DNA from: an uncultured bacterium
GTDB lineage: Bacteria > Planctomycetota > Uabimicrobiia > Uabimicrobiales > JABWCH01
Direction: 5' to 3'
DNA length: 64,000 bases
Assembly: GCA_938003875.1 (NCBI GenBank)
Contig: CALKWO010000337.1
Span: 1-64,000, forward strand
In this document: positions 9,482-17,131 of the stretch, one piece after another
How the letters are laid out: each line of letters opens with the position of its first letter
How positions within the stretch are numbered: position 1 is the stretch's first letter
Program-made: the position numbers and the translations under genes
Notes under the pieces: generated by a model
What the model was told of the DNA's origin: nothing
The model's input: only the letters and a program-made list of their open reading frames with translations
Database searches by the model: none

Positions 9482-9510
9482 TTGACTTTTTTTGCATTCC
9501 TTGCTATCCT
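9482..9510 (+). promoter_or_regulatory. Sigma-70-type promoter of the lipoprotein pair
   Basis: A -35 box TTGACT (9482-9487), a 17-bp spacer and a -10 box TATCCT (9505-9510). The predicted 5' leader is about 50 nt and ends with the ribosome site GGAGGG before ATG 9566. Confidence 0.6.
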
Positions 9511-9565
9511 TAAAGTAAATTTCTAAAATGATGAGTGCTACCATAATTTCAAGCTGGAGGGTAAT

Positions 9566-10432
9566 ATGTACAAAATTTTATTCTTGTCTTTTATCTTGTT
9601 TTTGGCTGGATGCACTTTTGAGGAGCGAATCTTTTTAGCAGAAGAAGAAATCAATGAGCCTGGGGTATTTTTAAAACAAGATTTAGGAATACAACAAGTA
9701 GCTCCTCTGGTAAAAAAAACAAAACCATCAGAACGTGTTGTGAATTATAGTTTTATAAGAAACGATGCTAAGGTAAATTTAACTCTTATAATACGCCAGT
9801 TACAATTGGATCAGAAGGTGCTTCTTTGCTCGCCTCAACTATTGAATATGTTGGAGAAAGAAATCCTGCCAGAGCTGGAACTAAACCAAAGCCAGAATAA
9901 AGATATTACAGTGGGACGATGGAATACAAGAATGGCTCTTTTGGAAACTTTGTGGGCAAAGCATGTTTCCGAGCAAGAAAAAGGAGATTTACTTCATGCT
10001 TTAAAGGGAACCTGGAATATGGTTGGTGTTCCTAAAGAAGCAAAAGAAGAAGAGCTGCTAGATCATGCAGTGGTTCAAAACCTTGCCCTATTTTTTCATG
10101 GTGTTGCAGATGCCTTACAGCCCTATAAACAAATTGCACCAGAGCAAAAAGATCTGACAAGTCCTGTCGTGGTTAAAAAAGAAGAGCCTCCTGCAAAGGA
10201 AACAGTGAAGGTGGAAAAAATAGAGGAAAAAAAACCTTTAGTTGTAAAAGAAGAAATCCCCTCTGCTAAACCCAAAGAAACTCCCAAAGCAGAACCAGGT
10301 AGCTCTCCTGGAGTTCCTAAAGTGGAAGGCGAGTCCAAGGTTATTTTGGATCCACAAATAAAACTTGAACCCAAAGTGAAAGTAGCACCAGAAATCAAAT
10401 TGGCTCCAGAGCCTAGAATTTTTGGGGATTAG
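9566..10432 (+). CDS. Lipoprotein of unknown function
   Basis: The 288-residue product begins with a lipoprotein signal peptide ending in the lipobox LAGC (Cys16), so it is lipid-anchored. Residues about 50-195 look globular and helical. The last 90 residues are a Pro/Lys/Glu-rich, probably disordered tail with repeated KxEPK-like elements. I recognise no family. A second lipoprotein gene follows 16 nt later with its own ribosome site, so the two are probably one operon and may act together in the cell envelope. Confidence 0.8.
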   Translation: MYKILFLSFILFLAGCTFEERIFLAEEEINEPGVFLKQDLGIQQVAPLVKKTKPSERVVNYSFIRNDAKVNLTLIIRQLQLDQKVLLCSPQLLNMLEKEILPELELNQSQNKDITVGRWNTRMALLETLWAKHVSEQEKGDLLHALKGTWNMVGVPKEAKEEELLDHAVVQNLALFFHGVADALQPYKQIAPEQKDLTSPVVVKKEEPPAKETVKVEKIEEKKPLVVKEEIPSAKPKETPKAEPGSSPGVPKVEGESKVILDPQIKLEPKVKVAPEIKLAPEPRIFGD

Positions 10433-10448
10433 AAAGGAGAATATAAAA

Positions 10449-10970
10449 ATGAGATTATTTTTTCTTCTCAGTGTTGCTGTGTTGTTTGTGGCCTGCTCCA
10501 GCGAAAGGATTCCTTTTACTCAAGAATTAAGACAGGAATACCAGTTGAGCGAAGAAGATTTGAAAAATCTTCAGTACTATGTTTCAGATGAAATTCTATT
10601 GGAAAGAGATGCAGTTCTTGGAGAGAGCAAGGTAGACAGGGGCAAGCTAACGACCAAATCAGGAAAATTGATTGAACAGATTTTGCTGGAAGGGGATACC
10701 CCTGGAATCGCTGTTCAAACAGGTGAATATTGGCTAGCGGTGAGTTTTGAGCAAAATGCAGCTTTGTTTTTTACTTCAAGACTGGGCTATATCAAACAGG
10801 GAGAATATTATTTAGGTACAAGAGGGAATCAAAGAGTTCAGTATAATAATAAAGAATATGTTATTATCAATAATGGTATTCAAAGCTATCTTATGATTGA
10901 CAGAGAATCTTTATCGAATCTTATCAGAAACCGCAAAATATTGCTAGGGCGCAGAGTCCCTCTCCAATAG
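10449..10970 (+). CDS. Small lipoprotein, probable partner of the preceding gene
   Basis: I chose ATG 10449, which follows AGAAAGGAGA and directly starts a lipoprotein signal peptide with lipobox FVAC. The mature part is about 155 residues and rich in beta-strand and charged segments. No family is recognised. It is 16 nt downstream of another lipoprotein gene, and an R1 repeat follows about 50 nt after its stop, suggesting the end of the transcription unit. Confidence 0.8.
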   Translation: MRLFFLLSVAVLFVACSSERIPFTQELRQEYQLSEEDLKNLQYYVSDEILLERDAVLGESKVDRGKLTTKSGKLIEQILLEGDTPGIAVQTGEYWLAVSFEQNAALFFTSRLGYIKQGEYYLGTRGNQRVQYNNKEYVIINNGIQSYLMIDRESLSNLIRNRKILLGRRVPLQ

Positions 10971-11021
10971 AAATCGAGGCAATTGTCTGTTTAAAATTTA
11001 CAAAGATGCTCGAAAGCTAGC

Positions 11022-11195
11022 TCTAACAGAATCTGTGGTATTTATAGTACATAAAAAAAATAAGGCTGAATGCCGCCTGCTGAAGCAGATGCTATTATCA
11101 TAGCACTGCTCATCTGGCACAGGAAAAATTTGCTAAGAGCAGGCTTTGTTATCTATAGGCTTTTATAAATAAGACTGTGACCACAGAAAACGTTA
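11022..11195 (+). repeat. R1 repeat, long form (copy A)
   Basis: A segment of about 174 bp, nearly identical to copy B at 19832-20005. The core is a hairpin built from AGCAGATGCTAT and ATAGCACTGCT. Both long copies start with TCTAACAGAATCTGTGG and end near CACAGAAAA, and each lies just upstream of a large gene. Confidence 0.85.
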
Positions 11196-11250
11196 GAATA
11201 GGCTCGAAAGTAGTAAAACTATTTGAGAATTACAGAAATCAGGGAAAAGC

Positions 11251-14200
11251 ATGAGTCTAAAATCCTTTAGCATTTTTTTTCTTTTAATTGTATTTTTAGT
11301 CGCTTCAGGATATGGCTGGTATTCTTATAAGAAATACCAGGAAGAACAAGATGTTCTATTGTGGCATAATATATTAGAAAAAATTCAATTTCTATCGGAA
11401 AACTATGCATCTCAGATTGCAGCATACCAGCTCTATTTAAAGCAATATCCTGAAGGAAAATATTCTGCTACAGCATACCTGGAAGTCACTCGTGCCATGG
11501 CACTCCAAAAAGCCGAGCTGCTTTGGGCTGAAGCTCAGAAAAAGACAGTTCAGTCTTTACAAGACTATTCTGATGCTATACAGGCTTATCAAAAATACCT
11601 GGAATGGGCACCTAAAGGGAAATACGCTCTCAAAGCAAAAGAAAAAATCCTTGAATTGGGTTATCATAAGGAAGAAGAGAGTTTCTGGCTTTTATGCTTT
11701 TCTAAAGCAGAAATGGAAAAAACTTATGAACCTAAGATAGCGGCATATCAGGGATATCTACAAAAATATCCCTCTGGCAAGTATAAAGAAAAAGCTACGG
11801 CGACTATCCTGTCTCTGGAATCATCTCTCGAAGAAGAAAAATACTATCGCCAGATTTTACAGGAAGCCAGGTCTTATTATGATAAGGGAGACTATGAGGA
11901 AGCTTATGATTCTTGCTTAAAATATAGTAAGAAATATCCTCAGGGTAACTATTCTTCTCTTATTGCCTTGGAAATCAAAGAAATTCAGAGAAAGAAAGAA
12001 ACACTTTTCTTTGAAGAAAAAGCAAAATCCTCTGTAACATATCTGGAAAGGGCAAACTTTGAAAGAGCGCATAGGGAAATTATAAGCTATCTTTCTGAAT
12101 ACCCTGAACCCCTTTATAACAAAGAAGCACGCAAGCTGCTTCAGGAAATTTCGCAGGCGGAAGAAGAAGCTCTGTATCAAAAGGCAACAAGATTCGTGGG
12201 AAATCTCCCTCAGCGTATACAAAGTTTGGAAGAATTTTTAGCAAAATATCCTGAAGGGAAATACTCTCAGCAAATACAAAAATTGCTAAAAGAATATAAA
12301 AAAGAATATATCGCAAGAAAAATTTTGAGGACCCCGCCTGAAGGTTTAAAAAAAGAGGAGAGTCTAAAAGGTGCAAGCCAGAAACTTTTGGATCTCTTAG
12401 AGCTTGTCCAGGATTCCTGGAAATCTAAAGACCAGGAGAGATCCCGTAAACAACTCCAAACTGCATACCTGCTTGTGGATAAAGGAAGCCCTATCATAGA
12501 GACACTGGATACATTGCAGGAATATTTATATTTTAAAGAAATAGAAATTCTTTTACAAAAGGGTGATTCTTCTGCGGAGAATCTTTGTAAAGATGCTGTT
12601 TCTCGTTTTCCTGATTCTCAAAAATTTAAAAATTTTCTGCAAAAGGCAATACAGGAGAATATTTCTCCTAAATTGAGAGAGAGTTATTCTATTGCACTGC
12701 AACTACAAGAGAAAAAACAATATGAAGAAGCTATAGCTCTTTATAATACTATTTTTCCGCAAATGAATGACCATTATAAAAAGCTTGTAGAACTCAATAG
12801 ACAGGAATGTAAAGATTTGTTTTCGGAAAGAGAATATAAAAAAGCTTATGAATGGCAAGAAAAAGGGGATTATGAGAAAGCTTTAGAATCTTATATAAAG
12901 ATAAAGAGCCAGATGAGCGAAAAATATGCGAAAATTTTAGAAAAAAATACGAAAGAATGCCAGGATAAGCTATTTGAAACCTACTATGCTCTTGCTAGAA
13001 AAGCATATCAGGAAAAAGATATTGCACAATGTTTACAGGCGATTCTCAAAGCAGAAAAATTAGGTAAAAACGATATTTATCTTAGTAATCTTAAACTACA
13101 AATCACAGATAAAGTTTATACAGAATACCATCATAAAATTGTAAAAGCATTGGAAGAGCAAAGAATCGCGCTTGCCAGAGATATGCTTTCTGAAGTCTAT
13201 GAAAAATATAATATAGGGGAAGAATGGGATAAAAAGTTTTCCGATTTTAAGGCATTTTTGGATGCCCACGATAAAGCGCATGAAGAATTCCGTAAAGGAA
13301 ATAATAAAGAATGTATTAATTTTTCTAAAATAGCATTGAAATATTATGAAAACGCGCAAATTAGAAAAATTTTGCTTCAAGTGGAAATGGAAAATGAAAA
13401 ATACTATACCTATCTTTCCCAGGCGGAGGAGTATCTTTCTGAGGGGAAAATCGAGAAGACCCAGGAAGTGATTCAAAAGCTCAAATCTATGAGGGGCGAT
13501 ATTCCTGACATCAGAAAGATGGAAAACCTATGGTTTATGCAGATGGCGAAAAGAGACAAAGGAGATTTTATAGAGAAGCTTCTTTATAAAATTCCTGTTA
13601 AAGGAGGCGAATGGGTATTGGATATGGCAAGCTCTGAGTGGAGAAACCTTTCTTATCAAAGACAGTCAGAGCTTGCTGCACTATACCAGAAAGTCTATGC
13701 CCAACAAAAAGATCTGTCTGTAGAAAAGATGTTCCGTAGTCCCCAGATATCCTTTGAGCTTGTATTGATTCCACCAGGACGCTATCTGAGAGGCTCCCCA
13801 GCAGGAGAAAAAGATCGCTATCTGGACGAACAATATCACCTGGTAACGATTAGTAAGGCGTTTTGGATGTCAAAATACGAGATTACACAAGACCAGTGGT
13901 TTCAAGTCACACAGGAGCGTCCCTGGCAGGGAAAACAAGATAAAGCTTCAACATCTAAAATTACAAAAGGGAATACAAGCAAGCATCCAGCAAGTTATGT
14001 GAGCTGGAAAGACATTGAAAGCAAATTTTTTTCCAGGCTTGAAGAAAAATTTGCTTTGCCAACCGAGGCCCAATGGGAATATTCCTGCAGAGCTGGAACC
14101 ACGACGAGATTTTACTGGGGCGATGACATTGCCCACCAGAAAATAGAGGACTATGCCTGGTATTCAGAAAATACAGAAAAAAAAGGAAATCCTTTTCCTC

Positions 14201-15342
14201 AAGACGTTGGGCAAAAAATTCCTAATGCATGGCATTTATATGATATGAGCGGCAATCTTTATGAATGGTGCCAGGACTGGAGAGGAGAATATCCTGCGAC
14301 AGAGCAATTCGATCCTTCTGGGCCGTTGCAAGGAGAAGAAAGAGTCTATCGTGGAGGCATGTGGTTTCATAATGCACGATTTTGCCGTTCTGCTTTTCGC
14401 GCCAGCTATCTTCCAGACTACAGGGGATACTACACAGGCTTTCGTCTTGTTCAGGAAATCAATGATGAAAAGATTGTGATCGCCAGTTTAAACTGGACAG
14501 GTTCTACCGCTATCGAGCAAATCATGAAATACGTTTTGGAAAAAGAGTTGCGCATTCCTACAGAAATCAAGAATGTTCCTGAAAGAAATATATGGCCAGA
14601 ACTCCAGGAAGGGACTGTAGACATTTTCCCTGATCTATGGCTGCCCAATAGAATCGCTTTGTTTCGAGAATATGTTGAAGAGAGGAAGACCGTAATTGCC
14701 AAAGTGAGCTATCCTGATGCTTATCAAGGTTTTTACATTCCTTCCAAAGTAGCCAAAAAATATGATATAAAGAATGTTTTTGATTTAAAGGGCAAAGAAA
14801 ATCTCTTTGACGTAAATGGAGATGGAAAAGGCGATATATGGGTAGGCGATGGAAATTGGGATTCTACGGCCATCAATATATCCAAAATCCGTGAATATGG
14901 TATAGATTTGGAAATCTTCCAATCGGATGAAAAAAGATTCTATCCTGTTCTCAAAGAGAATATGCAGGCGGAAAAACCTATCTTGTTTTATTTTTGGGAG
15001 CCTGGATGGGTAACCTATACCTATGATGTAACATTGTTGGAAGAGCCGCCGTACCAGGAAGACAAATGGATATTTTCCAAAGGAAGACCTGAGCTTACAA
15101 AAATTTCTTGCTCTTATCCCAAGGCGACCATTTATGTAGGAATTTCTAAAAAGTTGCAAAAAAGAATCCCGAAAGCCTATAAATTTTTCATGAACTGGTA
15201 TATTCCTATCAATGAAGTAAGCTACCTGATTGCAGAAATTGAAGATATTCCAGACAATCCAGCTAAAGACCCTGCTGAAGTAGCAAAAGAATGGGTAAGA
15301 AAGCACCCTGATATTATTAAAAACTGGCTTAGAGACCTTTAA
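11251..15342 (+). CDS. TPR + FGE-fold + glycine-betaine-binding (OpuAC) fusion protein
   Basis: This 1363-residue protein joins modules I have not seen together. Residues 5-22 form a membrane anchor. Residues about 30-800 are helical TPR/Tol-like repeats, many with a YLxxYPxGKY signature. Residues about 833-1071 form a sulfatase-modifying-factor (FGE/C-type-lectin-like) domain with IPPG, LPTEAQWEY, MSGNLYEWCQDW and a GFRLV end. Residues about 1073-1345 match the OpuAC/ProX family of betaine-binding proteins, with aromatic box candidates in DLWLP, DGNWD and WEPGW and the typical DPAEVAKEWV tail. In the FGE part the first catalytic cysteine is replaced by His, so formylglycine formation is unlikely. 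The N-terminal anchor suggests that the long arm lies outside the cytoplasmic membrane. Its role as a solute receptor or scaffold is inference. Confidence 0.85.
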   Translation: MSLKSFSIFFLLIVFLVASGYGWYSYKKYQEEQDVLLWHNILEKIQFLSENYASQIAAYQLYLKQYPEGKYSATAYLEVTRAMALQKAELLWAEAQKKTVQSLQDYSDAIQAYQKYLEWAPKGKYALKAKEKILELGYHKEEESFWLLCFSKAEMEKTYEPKIAAYQGYLQKYPSGKYKEKATATILSLESSLEEEKYYRQILQEARSYYDKGDYEEAYDSCLKYSKKYPQGNYSSLIALEIKEIQRKKETLFFEEKAKSSVTYLERANFERAHREIISYLSEYPEPLYNKEARKLLQEISQAEEEALYQKATRFVGNLPQRIQSLEEFLAKYPEGKYSQQIQKLLKEYKKEYIARKILRTPPEGLKKEESLKGASQKLLDLLELVQDSWKSKDQERSRKQLQTAYLLVDKGSPIIETLDTLQEYLYFKEIEILLQKGDSSAENLCKDAVSRFPDSQKFKNFLQKAIQENISPKLRESYSIALQLQEKKQYEEAIALYNTIFPQMNDHYKKLVELNRQECKDLFSEREYKKAYEWQEKGDYEKALESYIKIKSQMSEKYAKILEKNTKECQDKLFETYYALARKAYQEKDIAQCLQAILKAEKLGKNDIYLSNLKLQITDKVYTEYHHKIVKALEEQRIALARDMLSEVYEKYNIGEEWDKKFSDFKAFLDAHDKAHEEFRKGNNKECINFSKIALKYYENAQIRKILLQVEMENEKYYTYLSQAEEYLSEGKIEKTQEVIQKLKSMRGDIPDIRKMENLWFMQMAKRDKGDFIEKLLYKIPVKGGEWVLDMASSEWRNLSYQRQSELAALYQKVYAQQKDLSVEKMFRSPQISFELVLIPPGRYLRGSPAGEKDRYLDEQYHLVTISKAFWMSKYEITQDQWFQVTQERPWQGKQDKASTSKITKGNTSKHPASYVSWKDIESKFFSRLEEKFALPTEAQWEYSCRAGTTTRFYWGDDIAHQKIEDYAWYSENTEKKGNPFPQDVGQKIPNAWHLYDMSGNLYEWCQDWRGEYPATEQFDPSGPLQGEERVYRGGMWFHNARFCRSAFRASYLPDYRGYYTGFRLVQEINDEKIVIASLNWTGSTAIEQIMKYVLEKELRIPTEIKNVPERNIWPELQEGTVDIFPDLWLPNRIALFREYVEERKTVIAKVSYPDAYQGFYIPSKVAKKYDIKNVFDLKGKENLFDVNGDGKGDIWVGDGNWDSTAINISKIREYGIDLEIFQSDEKRFYPVLKENMQAEKPILFYFWEPGWVTYTYDVTLLEEPPYQEDKWIFSKGRPELTKISCSYPKATIYVGISKKLQKRIPKAYKFFMNWYIPINEVSYLIAEIEDIPDNPAKDPAEVAKEWVRKHPDIIKNWLRDL

Positions 15343-15353
15343 AGGAAGCGTTC

Positions 15354-15914
15354 ATGCCAACCAATATACTACAAGACATTGGCGAAAGCCTGAAAAAATT
15401 TCTTCTGCTAAATTTAAAAGACATTTTGGAAGAAGAGGATATTCTATTCCGATCCCCTGGAGAGCTGGAATTGCCTGATAAACCTAAACTCGTCATTTTT
15501 TTGTCGTCTTTTGAAGAGAATAATTATCTCAGGAATACAGAGCCAGAAAGGCAGAATAACCAAAAATACTATCCTCCTCTGGTGTTAGATTTGCACTATC
15601 ATTTCATCCCCTATGCAAAAGATAGAGAAAAAGAATGGACAATCATGGAAAAGGTTCTACAAACATTCCATGATACCAAAATATTTCAAGGAGAAATGTT
15701 AGCCCAAGAATTGTCTAAAAGCGGTAATGACACCATTAAAATCACATCATTCAAGATGGATGCAAAAGATTTAGACAGAATACAGAGCCTGTTTCTGGAT
15801 AAAAGGTATCGGTTAATGGCTTCCTATACCTTTAGTCCCATCAAGATTCCTTCTTTGCGTACTCAGGAATTTAAAGAAATCAAGAAAAGAGAACTTGGCG
15901 TCGAGAAAAAATAA
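15354..15914 (+). CDS. Pvc16/DUF4255-like protein
   Basis: The 186-residue product resembles the Pvc16 N-terminal (DUF4255) family, a component near the tail end of extracellular contractile injection systems. Features recalled from that family are visible in order: an N-terminal helix, a beta hairpin with ENNYLRNTE, the stretch PLVLDLHYHFIPYA, an LQTFHDTKIFQG helix and a late beta segment ending SYTFSPIKIPS. No sheath, tube, baseplate or spike gene lies in this window, so it is an orphan here. It has its own ribosome site (AAAGGAAG) and lies 11 nt after the 1363-residue fusion gene and 16 nt before an ABC-type ATPase, so the three are likely co-transcribed. Confidence 0.65.
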   Translation: MPTNILQDIGESLKKFLLLNLKDILEEEDILFRSPGELELPDKPKLVIFLSSFEENNYLRNTEPERQNNQKYYPPLVLDLHYHFIPYAKDREKEWTIMEKVLQTFHDTKIFQGEMLAQELSKSGNDTIKITSFKMDAKDLDRIQSLFLDKRYRLMASYTFSPIKIPSLRTQEFKEIKKRELGVEKK

Positions 15915-15930
15915 CAAATCGAGGTTTTTT

Positions 15931-16920
15931 ATGATTGAATCCATAAAATTTACGAATTTTAAAGCACTTAGAGACACAGTACTTCCCTTAAAACCATTCA
16001 CGCTGATTGTAGGAGCGAATGCCACAGGCAAAACCACTGCCCTTCAAGGCTTGCAGTTAATACAAGGATCTTTGGAGAGCGAATTTAAAAAATTTTTGAG
16101 CTTTACTGCTTCGAATGAATCAGAAATGCACTTAAAAGTGCTTAGTCGAGGCAAACAGTTGCTTCTGGAAACGGAAATTATATGGACGAGGGGAAATCGG
16201 ATTGTCAGGCATGATAAGCCCATCGATCCGCCAGCTTTAGGCAATGAGAATGCTTTAACACCAACATTTTCCTCTCTCCAGCAAGAACAAGACCAGTTGA
16301 TTCGGAATTTGAACGGTTTTCAGAATTATAATTTAAACGGTTCTGCCATTAGTCGCCCTGTTCTCTTGAAATCATATTTAAAGCTTCTGAATGATGGTAG
16401 CAATCTTGTTGGAATTTGGGACAATCTGCGCGATGGAGAGCCTGAAAAATTTGAGGCTCTCAATCAGGAGCTAAATCGCTGGCTGCCTGAATTTGATCGC
16501 ATTCTTTTTGAAACACCTTCTGATGGAAATCGTTCCTTTATGCTGAGAATAAAAAATGGGAAGCATAAAATCCCCGCTTCAGAGCTTTCCCAGGGGACAT
16601 TGTTTACCCTTATTTTTGTTACCCTTGCTTATCTTCCCAATCCTCCCAGTATCTTAGGAATCGAAGAGCCTGACAGAGGAATCCATCCCAAGCTTTTGCC
16701 TGAAATAAGAAATACGTTCTATCGTCTTAGTTATCCTGAAGCTTTTGGAGAAAATCGTTCCCCGATACAAATTATTGCCACAACACATTCTCCTAATTTT
16801 TTGCGACTTTTTCAGGAACGCGCAGAAGAGGTTGTGGTCGCCTGTAAGGAAAATTCTGAAGTGAAGTTCCTGAAAATGTCTGAAAACCCGAATCTCAAGG
16901 AAATAGAAAAAGTGATATAG
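15931..16920 (+). CDS. ABC-type (RecF/SMC-like) ATPase
   Basis: I place the start at ATG 15931, which has a GAGG ribosome site and begins with the family-typical MIESIKFTNFKAL. The 329-residue protein carries a Walker A GANATGKT (28-35), a signature-like ELSQGTLFTL (about 214) and a Walker B with LGIEEPDRGIHP (about 240), followed by an ATTHSP switch. This is the AAA_21/RecF-like family often found as single proteins or in defence and phage-related cassettes. No nuclease (Toprim) domain is fused, unlike OLD proteins. It lies directly after the Pvc16-like gene; a functional link is a guess. Confidence 0.8.
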   Translation: MIESIKFTNFKALRDTVLPLKPFTLIVGANATGKTTALQGLQLIQGSLESEFKKFLSFTASNESEMHLKVLSRGKQLLLETEIIWTRGNRIVRHDKPIDPPALGNENALTPTFSSLQQEQDQLIRNLNGFQNYNLNGSAISRPVLLKSYLKLLNDGSNLVGIWDNLRDGEPEKFEALNQELNRWLPEFDRILFETPSDGNRSFMLRIKNGKHKIPASELSQGTLFTLIFVTLAYLPNPPSILGIEEPDRGIHPKLLPEIRNTFYRLSYPEAFGENRSPIQIIATTHSPNFLRLFQERAEEVVVACKENSEVKFLKMSENPNLKEIEKVI

Positions 16921-17021
16921 GTCTGTATAAATTTTTCAAACAGTAAAATTAAAGTAGAATTTTTTTGGGGATTTAGTTAGAATAACCTGATATATATTAA
17001 ATTTCAAACTTTTGCCCCTAT

Positions 17022-17070
17022 CGCAGGCTCAAGCAGATGCTATCATTGCACTGATTAGCCTGCATAAGTT
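17022..17070 (+). repeat. R1 repeat, hairpin core (copy C)
   Basis: Outer stem GCAGGCT/AGCCTGC encloses the R1 core AAGCAGATGCTATCATTGCAC. It lies about 60 nt upstream of the STAS-domain gene and could be part of its leader. Confidence 0.7.
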
Positions 17071-17131
17071 TATTTGCCATTTGAATATTGAGTTTGTCAT
17101 TGCACCAAAGTATACTTTGAAAGGTTGTTTC

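Larger units (their letters stand above)
9235..9565. other. Divergent intergenic region with tandem repeat and R3 element
   Basis: No gene is seen between the divergent ammonia-lyase and lipoprotein genes. It holds an exact 16-bp tandem duplication (9249-9264 and 9265-9280, unit TATTAATTTTAATTCA), an R3 palindromic repeat at 9334-9375 and a good promoter at 9482-9510 facing right. Confidence 0.6.

Noticed and set aside
11251..15342. Formylglycine-generating enzyme activity
   Set aside because: The first of the two catalytic cysteines is replaced by His (and both are replaced in the protein at 33319-34776), so only the fold is claimed.
15931..16920. Assigning the ATPase to an OLD/Gabija-type defence system
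   Set aside because: No Toprim nuclease domain and no UvrD-like helicase partner is encoded next to it.
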